NCBI GenBank assembly: GCA_028874215.1
Contig: JAPPLF010000080.1
Location: forward strand, 1 to 64,000
Direction: 5' to 3'
From: Acidobacteriota bacterium
Lineage (GTDB): Bacteria > Acidobacteriota > UBA6911 > RPQK01 > JAJDTT01
Length of the DNA stretch: 64,000 nucleotides
Shown here: one piece after another, positions 25,113 through 33,712 of the stretch
Numbering within the stretch: position 1 is the stretch's first letter
How the letters are laid out: each line of letters starts with the position of its first letter
Translations under genes and position numbers: made by a program
The notes under the pieces: generated by a model
What the model saw: only the letters and a program-made list of their open reading frames with translations
Told to the model about the DNA's origin: nothing
Databases searched by the model: none

Positions 25113-27397
25113 TGAGCCTGGAACTGTCGTTATCCAATCTCTGGTTCTACAGCCTGCAGACCGGAATCCTGATTCTGGCGGCTGGCCTCCTGGTCCGATT
25201 CCTTCGACTTCGAGAGCCCCGCAGTTTGTACCTTTTCTGGAGGGTTCTGCTGGCAGTCTGTCTGCTTCTGGGTTTCCAACCTGGAGTACCGGACCCCTTG
25301 TCCGATCCCGTACCGGTACCTCCGGCCGAAGAACTGACGCTTCCTGTTTCTCCGGTGACGGTGAGTGAGACGGACCAAGCTGCTGACGTATTTCCGGTGT
25401 TGGGGGTCCTTTTCGTCGCCGGCATTCTACTCCGCCTGATCTGGCTGGGGAACGGCTTCTACAGGCTCCACCGCTTGAGGCGGAGAACTCGACGGCTGGT
25501 CCTGCCCCCGCATCTTCAACCGCTGACCGGGGAGATGAGAGTTTCTAGCCGGTTTCGTGTGTCATCCGAGGTCACCGGGCCCGTTACCTTTGGTTGGTTC
25601 CGCCCGGTCATCATCTTCCCTGATTCGTTTGCCGAACTGGACCCGGCAATGCAGAAGGCCGTCGCTTGCCATGAGTTGCTGCACGTGAAGAGGAGGGACT
25701 GGGTCTGGAATACATTCGAGGAGTTGGTGCGGACCGTGTTCTGGTTCCATCCGGGTTTCTACTGGCTGATCGGCCGAATTCAGTTGACCCGGGAGCAAGT
25801 CGTGGATGAACAGGCGGTCGGGCTGCTGGGCTCGAGGAAGACCTACCTCCATTCATTGGTGGAGATCGCAAGGTGGAAGAATTCCGCCGCATCCGTCCCC
25901 GCTCCCCTTTTTCTCCGGGAATGCCAGTTCAGCCGCCGGGTGCGGCACTTGATCCAATTGCGGGAGGTACGTATGTCCAAGAATAAATCGACCGTTTTTT
26001 GGAGCTTCTGCGTCGCGCTGCTCTTGGCAACCGGATGGTGGAGCCTGGCTGCACTGCCTTTGACGGCCACTCCGCCGGCTCGGATGCCGCAAGAGGAACC
26101 AGCTGCCGGGCAGCCGGTTCGAGTCGGTAGCCGGGTCATGGCGAACAAGCTGGTCCACCAGGTTGATCCGGAGATCCCTGGGCAACCGGGGAGTTCCCGC
26201 CCGTTGATTCAGTTCATATTGTCCATCGTCATCGACAAAAACGGAGAAGTTCAGCGGGTTGAAGTCTTGCAAGGCGATGAAGCCCATCCCCCCTCGAATT
26301 CCGCCGTAGCGGATGCGGTGAAACAGTGGCGCTATGAGCCGTTTCTCCTGGACGGGAAGCCCGTTCCGGTGAGAACCACCGTGTTTCTTCTCTTGCCGCG
26401 CGCTGAACCAGTGGGAACCACCGGTTCCCACGCATCGCCGCACCCGGAACCAGCTTTCGATGAGCCTATTCATGTGGGCACCAATATCATGGCGGACAAG
26501 CTGATCCACCGGGTCGATCCCGAGATCCCATCGGGCCTGGAAGGCGACGGCCCACTGGGCCTGATCATCTTGTCCGTCGTGGTTGGCAAGAATGGCAAAG
26601 TTCAGCAGGTGACTGTCGTTCGGGGTGACAAGGGCGATCCCCGCCTGGATTCTGCCGCTGTGAAGGCCGTAAAGCAGTGGCGTTATGAACCGTATGTCTA
26701 CCAGGGGAAACCTATAACCGTGAGAACGACCATCCTGCTTCGGATGCCCAAACCAGAATCAGCCGTCGAGGAGCCGGTTCGAGTGGGAGGACGGGTCATG
26801 GAGAGCCACCTGATCCACCGGGTTGATCCTGAGTTTTCGACAGAGCTCAAAGAAGCCCGTCCATCGGGTCAGGTCATACTGTCCATCGTGATCGGCAAGA
26901 ATGGAGAGGTTCAGCAGGTGGAGGTCCTGAAAGGAGACGAGGGAGATCCCGGCTTGAACTCCGCGGCTGCGAACGCCGTCAGCCAATGGCGCTATAAACC
27001 CTTTCTCTTGAACGGCATACCCGTTCCCGTAAAAGCCACCGTAGTCGTCCGCTTCCTGCGCGATGCGTCCGTTCCGCAATCGGTCAATCTCAATAATGAG
27101 ACCCGGAGCCAGATCCGGCACAGGCTTGACAGTGCGTTGAAGGAAGTGGACCGTGCCACAAATGAAATGAGAGCAATCGACATGACGGAGTTCCGGAGCC
27201 AGCTTGGGAGCGCTCGGAAAGAATTGGAGCGTGCCAGAAGCAAGTTGGCGGGGATCGACATGAAGGAGCTCCGGCACCGATTTGAAATGGCGCAGAAGAA
27301 ACTAGAGCGCGCCAGAAGCGAGATGGCAGAAATCGACGTGAGAGAGTTCCGGAGAAAGCTTCAGGAACTGGAGAAAATGATCGAGAGAGAAGAATGA
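25112..27397 (+). CDS. BlaR1-like M56 membrane protease with three TonB-like domains and coiled coil
   Basis: A 761-residue protein. Membrane helices (about 10-32, 38-56, 92-112) surround the M56 protease domain with zinc motif CHELLHVKRRDW (His187, Glu188, His191) and a further acidic site in REQVVDEQAVGLLG. A fourth helix follows (about 292-312). The outer part lacks the penicillin-binding sensor of BlaR1. It carries three tandem TonB C-terminal-like domains at about 336-430, 454-545 and 557-650, each with LSIVIxKNGEVQ and AVKQWRYEPF. The tail (about 662-760) is a repeated charged coiled coil with three copies of an [ML]-x-E-[FL]-[RR] period. The stop overlaps the next start (ATGA). It probably senses an envelope signal and inactivates the BlaI-type repressor. 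Confidence 0.88.
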   Translation: MSLELSLSNLWFYSLQTGILILAAGLLVRFLRLREPRSLYLFWRVLLAVCLLLGFQPGVPDPLSDPVPVPPAEELTLPVSPVTVSETDQAADVFPVLGVLFVAGILLRLIWLGNGFYRLHRLRRRTRRLVLPPHLQPLTGEMRVSSRFRVSSEVTGPVTFGWFRPVIIFPDSFAELDPAMQKAVACHELLHVKRRDWVWNTFEELVRTVFWFHPGFYWLIGRIQLTREQVVDEQAVGLLGSRKTYLHSLVEIARWKNSAASVPAPLFLRECQFSRRVRHLIQLREVRMSKNKSTVFWSFCVALLLATGWWSLAALPLTATPPARMPQEEPAAGQPVRVGSRVMANKLVHQVDPEIPGQPGSSRPLIQFILSIVIDKNGEVQRVEVLQGDEAHPPSNSAVADAVKQWRYEPFLLDGKPVPVRTTVFLLLPRAEPVGTTGSHASPHPEPAFDEPIHVGTNIMADKLIHRVDPEIPSGLEGDGPLGLIILSVVVGKNGKVQQVTVVRGDKGDPRLDSAAVKAVKQWRYEPYVYQGKPITVRTTILLRMPKPESAVEEPVRVGGRVMESHLIHRVDPEFSTELKEARPSGQVILSIVIGKNGEVQQVEVLKGDEGDPGLNSAAANAVSQWRYKPFLLNGIPVPVKATVVVRFLRDASVPQSVNLNNETRSQIRHRLDSALKEVDRATNEMRAIDMTEFRSQLGSARKELERARSKLAGIDMKELRHRFEMAQKKLERARSEMAEIDVREFRRKLQELEKMIEREE

Positions 27398-28920
27398 GCC
27401 TTGAACTGTGGGTGTCCAACCTCTGGTTCTTCAGCCTTCAGACTGGAATTCTGATTCTGGTCGGGGGAATTCTTCCCTGGGTCTTTCGTTTGCGGGCACC
27501 TGGCATCCTGCATCTCTACTGGCGGCTACTCATGGTCGCCTGCCTGCTATTGGCGCTCCAGCCGCTGGCGCCAATACCCGTGCCGGAACCAATTTCCGTT
27601 CCATTGGTCGAGGAACTGGTTGCTACCGCCAATCCGTCGCCGGCGGTCCAGGGCAGCACCTCTGCCAATCCGTACGCGTGGCTGGCTGGCCTACTGGTCA
27701 CCGGCATGCTGCTGCGTCTCATCTGGCTCGGAGTCGGGTTCTACCGGCTCCACCGCCTACAGCGTAGAACCACGCGCCAATCTCTACCGCCGCATCTACA
27801 CGCTCTTGCGGAAGAGCTGGGAGTCTCCGCGGAATACCGCATGTCGGGCGAAGTTGCCGGGCCCGTCACGTTCGGCTGGTTGCGGCCGGTGATCATCCTC
27901 CCCGAATCGTTCGGCCAATTGGAGCAGGGGATGCAGAGAGCCGTGGTCTGCCATGAGCTGTTGCATGTGAAGAGAAGGGACTGGCTTTGGAATACGGTGG
28001 ACGAATTGGTGCGGTCCCTTTTCTGGTTTCATCCAGCCTTTCACTGGTTGATGGCCCGGATTCAGTTGACCCGGGAGCAGGTGGTGGACGAACAGGCTGT
28101 GAGGCTCCTGGGGGCCAGAAAGACCTATCTTCAATCGTTGGTGGAGATTGTTAAGCGGGGAAATAGCGCGTCCTCGTTGCCGGCTCCACTTTTTCTCAAG
28201 GAATCTCAGTTCAGCCATCGCGTACGGTTGCTGCTCCAGCTCCGGGAGGTGAAATTGTCCAAGACGAAAACCATCGTTTCTCTGGCCATGTGTTTCGGGT
28301 TGCTTGCCGTGGCTGGATGGTGGAGCGTCTTGGCATTGCCGCTGGCACGTCCATCCGTGGGCCGTCTCGCGCAAGCGGAATCTGAGGAAAAAGTGGTCGA
28401 CCAGATTCTTTTGTTAGGCCATGTCATGGCCAACAGATTGCTTCATCGGGACGAACCCGAATATCCGCTGGCCGCCAAAGAGGCCGGTGTCGAAGGAGTT
28501 GTCGTATTGCGGGTCCTCATCGGCAGGAGCGGTGCAATGCAGGAGGCAGAAGTGGTTCGAGGTCACCCCGCGTTGCGGAATGCGGCTTTGGAAGCATTGA
28601 AGAGTTGGCACTGGGAGCCGATCAAGGTCGATGGGGAAGCCGTCCCGGTAAGCACAACCGTCGCTATCAATTTTGTCCTCAGGCCAGGCGCTCGAGAGCC
28701 GCAGCTCTGGCTCTGGATCGACGCTTCCGGAACCCTCTGGGACGGACAGCGGGAATTGGACGTGGAACTCATTGTCCAGCGGGCCAAGGATTTTGGAAAT
28801 GTGGTGTTGCTCTGGCCAGGTCCTGACGTTCCCAGGACCCTTCTCGTGGACACGGTCGAGCGTCTGAAGCAGTCGGGAATCGACCATGTCTTTGTACCCA
28901 GCGCCACGATGGAGCATTGA
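27394..28920 (+). CDS. Second BlaR1-like M56 protease, with TonB-like and ExbD-like C-terminal domains
   Basis: A 508-residue paralogue of the upstream gene: the first 320 residues share almost the same helices, zinc motif (CHELLHVKRRDWLWN, His187, Glu188, His191) and REQVVDEQAVRLLG. After the last helix (about 298-315) comes one TonB-like domain (about 343-430; LLHRDEPEYPLAAKEAGVEG, VVLRVLIGRSGAMQEAEV, LKSWHWEPIKV). The remaining 67 residues (441-508; LWIDASGTLWDGQRELD, VERLKQSGIDHVFVPS) resemble the periplasmic domain of ExbD/TolR. The pair clearly arose by tandem duplication followed by different outer domains. The ATG overlaps the previous stop by four bases. Confidence 0.85.
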   Translation: MSLELWVSNLWFFSLQTGILILVGGILPWVFRLRAPGILHLYWRLLMVACLLLALQPLAPIPVPEPISVPLVEELVATANPSPAVQGSTSANPYAWLAGLLVTGMLLRLIWLGVGFYRLHRLQRRTTRQSLPPHLHALAEELGVSAEYRMSGEVAGPVTFGWLRPVIILPESFGQLEQGMQRAVVCHELLHVKRRDWLWNTVDELVRSLFWFHPAFHWLMARIQLTREQVVDEQAVRLLGARKTYLQSLVEIVKRGNSASSLPAPLFLKESQFSHRVRLLLQLREVKLSKTKTIVSLAMCFGLLAVAGWWSVLALPLARPSVGRLAQAESEEKVVDQILLLGHVMANRLLHRDEPEYPLAAKEAGVEGVVVLRVLIGRSGAMQEAEVVRGHPALRNAALEALKSWHWEPIKVDGEAVPVSTTVAINFVLRPGAREPQLWLWIDASGTLWDGQRELDVELIVQRAKDFGNVVLLWPGPDVPRTLLVDTVERLKQSGIDHVFVPSATMEH

Positions 28921-28977
28921 TCCGACTTCCTGGCATGCCTTGAATTGACAATCGGATCGTAAGGCGGAGGCAAGAGC

Positions 28978-29784
28978 ATGAACAGTTTGATTTTGTTTTC
29001 GGCGTTCTTGGGCCTGCTCGGGGCGGAGTACACCGTCGAAGAAGTGCAACAGGAATATAGAGAAATTTTCCGGATCAAGGTCGGGGATCACCCGGAATTC
29101 GGCCCGTATATGAATAGTGAAACCAGCAAATTGCCCCGGGGTCACTTCCTTCATGATTTTGTCGAAGAAAATTATTGGTTAATTCACTACCTACAACAGA
29201 ACAGACCAAAGGTTGACCACGAAAAGCTCGACGAATTGAGGGACGAGCCGGCTACGCTCGCGGAGTTTCACCACCGCTCGTTGGTAGAGGATGAGACCTT
29301 TAATACTTCTCTTCTCGCTCTCGTCGGCAGGTACCTTGGAAACCATGGGTTGGAACTGGTTGGCCATGCGGATGCAGCCAGAGAAACGGTCACTGCCGAG
29401 CGTTTGACCGGGATCGCAGTGCGTTTCTTTTTTCCGACCACGATCATGGAAGACGGGAGGATCAAAGCATCGGTTTGTGCCGGACTTCACGGTCTGAAGG
29501 ACTTCGAGGGCGAACGCGATTTGATGCTGGAAGCGTTCTGCTACGAAGCCATCTTCAACGAGTTTGGATCCCGTCAGTACGGCATGATGGACGAGTTCAC
29601 ATCGATCCTGGGCCGAGTCAGAGGTCTTCAACTGTCCACGGACAAGGAGATGAAACTCACCCGTGCTCAAGGGGCAGTGTGGGCACTGCTTGCTTCCAAT
29701 GAGACGCTCCGGGAAGTGCTTTCAAACGCGTACAAATCGAAGAAAGGGATTTTGCCCTTTGTGGTCGAAGGCCTGGCGCCTTGA
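28978..29784 (+). CDS. Exported protein of unknown function (268 aa), last gene of the M56 operon
   Basis: I do not recognise this family. It starts with a short hydrophobic segment (LILFSAFLGLLGAE) that may be a signal peptide and continues as a mostly helical, acidic protein with no cysteine pair or metal motif. Notable segments are DEPATLAEFHHRSLVEDETFNTSLLALVGRYLG and MLEAFCYEAIFNEFGSRQYGMMDEF. GGCGGAGG precedes the ATG at good spacing, and it lies 57 bases after the second M56 gene in the same direction. It may therefore be the output or a target of that regulatory system. Confidence 0.75.
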   Translation: MNSLILFSAFLGLLGAEYTVEEVQQEYREIFRIKVGDHPEFGPYMNSETSKLPRGHFLHDFVEENYWLIHYLQQNRPKVDHEKLDELRDEPATLAEFHHRSLVEDETFNTSLLALVGRYLGNHGLELVGHADAARETVTAERLTGIAVRFFFPTTIMEDGRIKASVCAGLHGLKDFEGERDLMLEAFCYEAIFNEFGSRQYGMMDEFTSILGRVRGLQLSTDKEMKLTRAQGAVWALLASNETLREVLSNAYKSKKGILPFVVEGLAP

Positions 29785-29816
29785 ACGAGAAGTGCCTCCG
29801 AGGCCGGCTTGGCACC

Positions 29817-30365
29817 TTATCCCCCGTAGTCGTCGCGGTACGTGACCTTCAGGGCGTTGTTGAACAGGTTCAACAGATTGATCAGACCAATCAGGAACGT
29901 GAGCTCCACGATCTCCTCGTCCGAGAATTCCTGCCGGAGCCGATCGAAGAAGTCTTCCCCGATACCGTTGGCATCCCGGATCGCTCGCGTCGTATAGTCC
30001 AGCGCCAACGCCTCCCTGCGGCTCAGATGCTCCGGCGCGTCCAGGTTCTCGATCTGCGCGTCCGGGATGCCGATCATCCGCATGATGGCCCGGTGGGAGT
30101 TGATGCAGAACTGGCATTCGTTGTGGAGCGAGGCATTCAGAATCACCTTCTCCTTGAGCTCCCGCTCCAGAATCCCGCCGGGGTAGACCCCTTCGCCGGT
30201 GGCTCCGAACGCCTTCAGGATCTCGGGCCGCAACGACATGGCCTGAAGCATCTCGACCGGAAGCCCGCCGGCCTCGGCGAGGGCCCGGCTCTCCTGGAAC
30301 GCGGACGAGCCGCTCAATTCGTGGAAGACCTGTCTGACTCGATCGGGATCGACACGGACTCGCAT
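29817..30365 (-). CDS. Carboxymuconolactone decarboxylase/AhpD-like protein
   Basis: A 182-residue helical protein with the AhpD-type redox signature HNECQFCINSHRAIM (Cys84, Cys87, His91), which acts as a thiol peroxidase or reductant partner in the family. ILNASLHNECQFC and YTTRAIRDANGIGEDFFDRLRQEFSDEEIVELTFLIGLINLLNLFNNAL complete the domain. GGGAGG lies five bases before the ATG at 30365, which fixes the start; an in-frame ATG at 30437 is unlikely. It is a single gene, divergent from the oxidoreductase at 30497. Confidence 0.88.
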   Translation of the reverse strand: MRVRVDPDRVRQVFHELSGSSAFQESRALAEAGGLPVEMLQAMSLRPEILKAFGATGEGVYPGGILERELKEKVILNASLHNECQFCINSHRAIMRMIGIPDAQIENLDAPEHLSRREALALDYTTRAIRDANGIGEDFFDRLRQEFSDEEIVELTFLIGLINLLNLFNNALKVTYRDDYGG

Positions 30366-30496
30366 GGACGCCTCCCATTGAACGGTCCCCTCATCGGGAC
30401 CGGAGCACTGGAATTCTCTCAGTTTCGGATCTAGCATTCATACGAGGCGACGGTACAGTCCTTTTTTCCGGTCCGCACAGCCGAGGAGGTGAGCAG

Positions 30497-31795
30497 ATGT
30501 CCCCTACGAATCGTCGAGCGTTCTTGAAGGAATCGAGCCTGGGCCTGACGGCGGCGGCCGTGGGATTGACTCCCGCGGTGGGCAGCGTTCTCGGGGCCAA
30601 CGACCGTCTCAACGTCGGAGTCATCGGCTGCGGAGGCCGGGGACGCCGCCTGGGCGAGAATTTCGCCGCTCTGGAAGGATGCCGGGTGACCTACGTCTGC
30701 GATCCGGACTCCGAGCGCGTCGCCCAAGCCATCGAGCAGACCGGCGCGGAGCGCGGCGTCGCGGATCTCCGGTACATCCTCGACGACCCGGAGGTGGACG
30801 CGGTGGTGATCGCTACTTGCGATCACTGGCATGCTCCGGCCGCCATTCTGGCCTGCCAGGCGGGCAAGCACGTCTACGTCGAAAAGCCCTGCTCCCACAA
30901 CGTCCGGGAAGGACGGCAGATGATCGATGCCGCGCGCCGGCACGGGCGGGTCATGCAGCATGGCACCCAGAGCCGGTCGAGCGACGGCGTGATCCGGGCC
31001 ATCGGCATGCTCCGGGAAGGGGTGATCGGCGACGTTCTGGTGGCCAAGCACGTAAACAGCCAGAAACGGCGCAATATCGGGCACGTCGAGCCGTCCGCGC
31101 CACCGGCCAACCTGGAATACGACCTTTGGGTCGGCCCCGCCGAATGGGCGGACTACCAGTCCAACTACGTCCACTACCATTGGCATTGGTTCTACAACTT
31201 CGGCACCGGGGACATCGGCAACGACGGGGTCCACGGCATCGACCTCGCCCGCTGGGGACTGGGGGTAAAGACCCATCCCAGCCTGGTGACCGGCTACGGG
31301 TCCAAGCTCTTCTTCGACGACGATCAGGAGTTTCCCGACACCTACACGGTGACGTTCGTCTATCCCGGAGGCACCGGCGACTCGGGGCAACGATTGCTGG
31401 TCTACGAGCAGCGCATCTGGTCGCCCTATCGAAACGACGCTCAGGGAAACAATCTCTACTTCTACGGAACCGAGGGGATGATGACGCTGGGAGGGCAGGG
31501 AATCCGGATCTACGGCAAGAAGAACGAGTTGATCCGCCAGGAGGGGCGGTACGAGCTCACCAGGGGAGTCCACCAGAAGGACTTCGTAGACGCCATTCGA
31601 TCCGGGGGACGCCCGGTAGCGGACATCGAGGTGGGCCACCTCTCCTCCACTCTCCCCCATCTGGGGAACATCGTGGCCCGGACGAATCGAAGCGTCCGGT
31701 TCGACGCGGACCGGGAGCAGATCGTGGGAGACGAGGAGGCCAATACCCTGCTGGGCCGCCGTTACCGGCCGGGCCACTGGGCCGTGCCCAGTTGA
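30497..31795 (+). CDS. Gfo/Idh/MocA-family oxidoreductase, Tat-exported
   Basis: A 432-residue NAD(P)-dependent sugar or inositol-type dehydrogenase. A twin-arginine signal (NRRAFLKESSLGLTAAAVG) is followed by the Rossmann domain (RLNVGVIGCGGRGRRLG, VTYVCDPDSERV) and the EKPCSHN loop containing the usual catalytic-region Lys. The C-terminal alpha/beta domain includes WHWFYNFGTGDIGNDGVHGIDLARWGLG. Exported members are common in Acidobacteriota, Planctomycetota and Bacteroidota; some use tightly bound NAD in glycan cleavage. GAGGAGG precedes ATG at 30497. It heads a run with a dioxygenase and an acetyltransferase. Confidence 0.92.
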   Translation: MSPTNRRAFLKESSLGLTAAAVGLTPAVGSVLGANDRLNVGVIGCGGRGRRLGENFAALEGCRVTYVCDPDSERVAQAIEQTGAERGVADLRYILDDPEVDAVVIATCDHWHAPAAILACQAGKHVYVEKPCSHNVREGRQMIDAARRHGRVMQHGTQSRSSDGVIRAIGMLREGVIGDVLVAKHVNSQKRRNIGHVEPSAPPANLEYDLWVGPAEWADYQSNYVHYHWHWFYNFGTGDIGNDGVHGIDLARWGLGVKTHPSLVTGYGSKLFFDDDQEFPDTYTVTFVYPGGTGDSGQRLLVYEQRIWSPYRNDAQGNNLYFYGTEGMMTLGGQGIRIYGKKNELIRQEGRYELTRGVHQKDFVDAIRSGGRPVADIEVGHLSSTLPHLGNIVARTNRSVRFDADREQIVGDEEANTLLGRRYRPGHWAVPS

Positions 31796-31835
31796 GGCCC
31801 AGGATCACCGAATCTATGTAGAAAATGGGTACGCT

Positions 31836-32588
31836 ATGGACTACGACGCGATCGCGCGTGAATACCACGAGAACGGATTCGGGGTCGTTCCCGGATTCTT
31901 CTCGCCGGAGGAGCTGGCAGAGGTGGATCGGCAACTCGGCCGGTACCTGCAGCAGTCCCTTTCCGATCTGGAACCGGGCGAAGCCTACTACGAGGATGGC
32001 GGCGGTGGCGCGGTGCGGTGCGTTTTCAGGATCAACCAGCGCTCCGGTTATTTTGCGGGGTTGATGCGGGATCCTCGTCTGATGGCGCTGGTCGAAGCGC
32101 TCTATCCCGGCGCGGCGGCCGAGGCGGATGGCGTGATGCTCATCGACAAGGCCCCCTTCGCCGCCTACGAGTTCCCCTATCATCAGGACAACGCCTACCA
32201 GTTCTGGAATCCGGCGGAGGCCGTAGCCGTCACCCTGGCCCTGGATGCAGCCAATGACGACAACGGGACCATCGTCTGCCTGAAGGGCTCGCACCGCGCT
32301 CCGATCCTGCCGCACCAGCCTTCAGGCGTCACCGGGGCGAGCCTGGGCCTTCTGGAGAAGCCGGACCTCAGCCGTTACCCGGAGGTGGCGCTCGACCTGA
32401 AGCCCGGGGATCTTTCGCTGCACCACGTCAACGTGATCCATCGAACCGGACCGAATCGCACTGCCCATCACCGGCGCAACCTCGGCTTCGCCTACCATTC
32501 TTCCCGGGCGCGGCGGGACCCGGAGGCCCACGCCCGCTACCAGGAACATCTGGGCCGGGTCAACTCGTCGATCGGACAAGCGAACTAG
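31836..32588 (+). CDS. Phytanoyl-CoA dioxygenase (PhyH) family protein
   Basis: A 250-residue Fe(II)/2-oxoglutarate-dependent oxygenase. The iron triad is His116 and Asp118 in YHQDNAYQFW and His202 in HHVNVIHRTGPN; the following Arg near 208 would bind 2-oxoglutarate. The fold pattern EYHENGFGVVPGFFSPEEL at the N-terminus and LKGSHR near the middle is typical. The family hydroxylates diverse small molecules, so the substrate is unknown. It lies 40 bases after the oxidoreductase and one base before the acetyltransferase, so the three are probably one transcript. Confidence 0.9.
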   Translation: MDYDAIAREYHENGFGVVPGFFSPEELAEVDRQLGRYLQQSLSDLEPGEAYYEDGGGGAVRCVFRINQRSGYFAGLMRDPRLMALVEALYPGAAAEADGVMLIDKAPFAAYEFPYHQDNAYQFWNPAEAVAVTLALDAANDDNGTIVCLKGSHRAPILPHQPSGVTGASLGLLEKPDLSRYPEVALDLKPGDLSLHHVNVIHRTGPNRTAHHRRNLGFAYHSSRARRDPEAHARYQEHLGRVNSSIGQAN

Positions 32589-32589
32589 G

Positions 32590-33702
32590 ATGCCAGAGAC
32601 CTCTCCCGACGCCGCGTCCACGCCTCAAACCATCACCAGGAGCCGCCTGACGCGGGATCTCACTCGGCTCGGGGTGCGAAACGGGGACTGCGTCATGCTG
32701 CACAGTTCCCTGAGCCGCCTGGGATGGGTCGAGGGTGGCGCGGCCACGGTGGTGGAGGCCTTCCTGGACGCCATGGGACCGGAGGGGACGTTGCTGACAC
32801 CGGCCTTCACGGGAGGCGCCTGGACCGAGCATATGGCCCTCCCGGACTGCCGCGGGGTCTGCCCGCAGGACTTCTGCCCCAGCCGGTGGGCCAGCCGGGA
32901 GGGGGCGATCCCCAACGCCGCGCTCCAACGCCCCGGCCGTCTGCGAGGCTGCCATCCCACCCACTCCTGGATCGCCAACGGGGCTCGGCGGAGGGATGCC
33001 CTGCGGGGACAGCGGGAGTGCCCGACGCCGTGCGGCCCGGGGAACCCCTTTGAGAAGGTGGTGGAGTGGGACGGTTGCATCGTCATCCTGGGAGTCGGAG
33101 TCGACACCATCACGCTCTGGCACTATTACGAGGACCTCCTGGAGGTGGGCTACCTGGGCTACTACCATCCGGAGGCCCGCCATCTTTCCTACTGCGCCAC
33201 GGGAAAGCGGATCCAGTACGATTTTCCCGGGATCATGCAGGACGTGGTCCGGGCCTCGGGGATCATGACCACCGGCAAGGTCGGACGCAGCGAGTCAGGG
33301 TTGATCCGGGCCCGCGTCTTCCGCCGGTTCATGGCCACCATCATGGCCGACGATCCCGATTGCTTCGTGTTGCGGCCGGCGGATGCCGCGAATGGCGATC
33401 TGGCCGTCGATGCCCTGGCCAAGGGAGCCGGCATGCTGCGGGCCTGGCGCCGGGGACCGGCGGAACTGCCCGAGCGCATCGATCTTCCACAGGACGGTGA
33501 CGGCGTGGTCCGGGAGGACTGTCCATCGTTTGCCGGCTACCACGAGGCGGACGGCCGGAGATGGCCTCTCTGCCGGGCCAACGACCGGCATCCGGAACTG
33601 CACCACCACGGCGGAATCTTCGATCGTCTGGGCAAGACCTGCTGTGGCCGGTGTTCCTGGCATCTTCGCTTTCCCGAAGAGCCGGCTCAGACGGGGGATT
33701 GA
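32590..33702 (+). CDS. AAC(3)-type N-acetyltransferase with Cys/His-rich tail
   Basis: A 370-residue protein with the antibiotic_NAT fold: RSRLTRDLTRLGVRNGDCVMLHSSLSRLGWVEGG at the start, AFTGGAW and GCHPTHSWIANG with the active-site His, then VVEWDGCIVILGVGVDTITLWHYYED. Family members acetylate the 3-amino group of aminoglycosides using acetyl-CoA, but most environmental homologues act on unknown amines and confer no known resistance. The last 80 residues exceed the family core and are rich in Cys and His (CPSF, CRANDRH, LHHHGG, CCGRCSWH), possibly binding a metal. The start lies one base after the dioxygenase stop. Confidence 0.9.
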   Translation: MPETSPDAASTPQTITRSRLTRDLTRLGVRNGDCVMLHSSLSRLGWVEGGAATVVEAFLDAMGPEGTLLTPAFTGGAWTEHMALPDCRGVCPQDFCPSRWASREGAIPNAALQRPGRLRGCHPTHSWIANGARRRDALRGQRECPTPCGPGNPFEKVVEWDGCIVILGVGVDTITLWHYYEDLLEVGYLGYYHPEARHLSYCATGKRIQYDFPGIMQDVVRASGIMTTGKVGRSESGLIRARVFRRFMATIMADDPDCFVLRPADAANGDLAVDALAKGAGMLRAWRRGPAELPERIDLPQDGDGVVREDCPSFAGYHEADGRRWPLCRANDRHPELHHHGGIFDRLGKTCCGRCSWHLRFPEEPAQTGD

Positions 33703-33712
33703 CGCGAATTCC

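Noticed and set aside
32590-33702. Acetyltransferase as an acquired antibiotic-resistance gene
   Set aside because: Codon use matches its neighbours, it sits in a metabolic operon, and no mobile element is adjacent. It looks like a chromosomal family member of unknown substrate.
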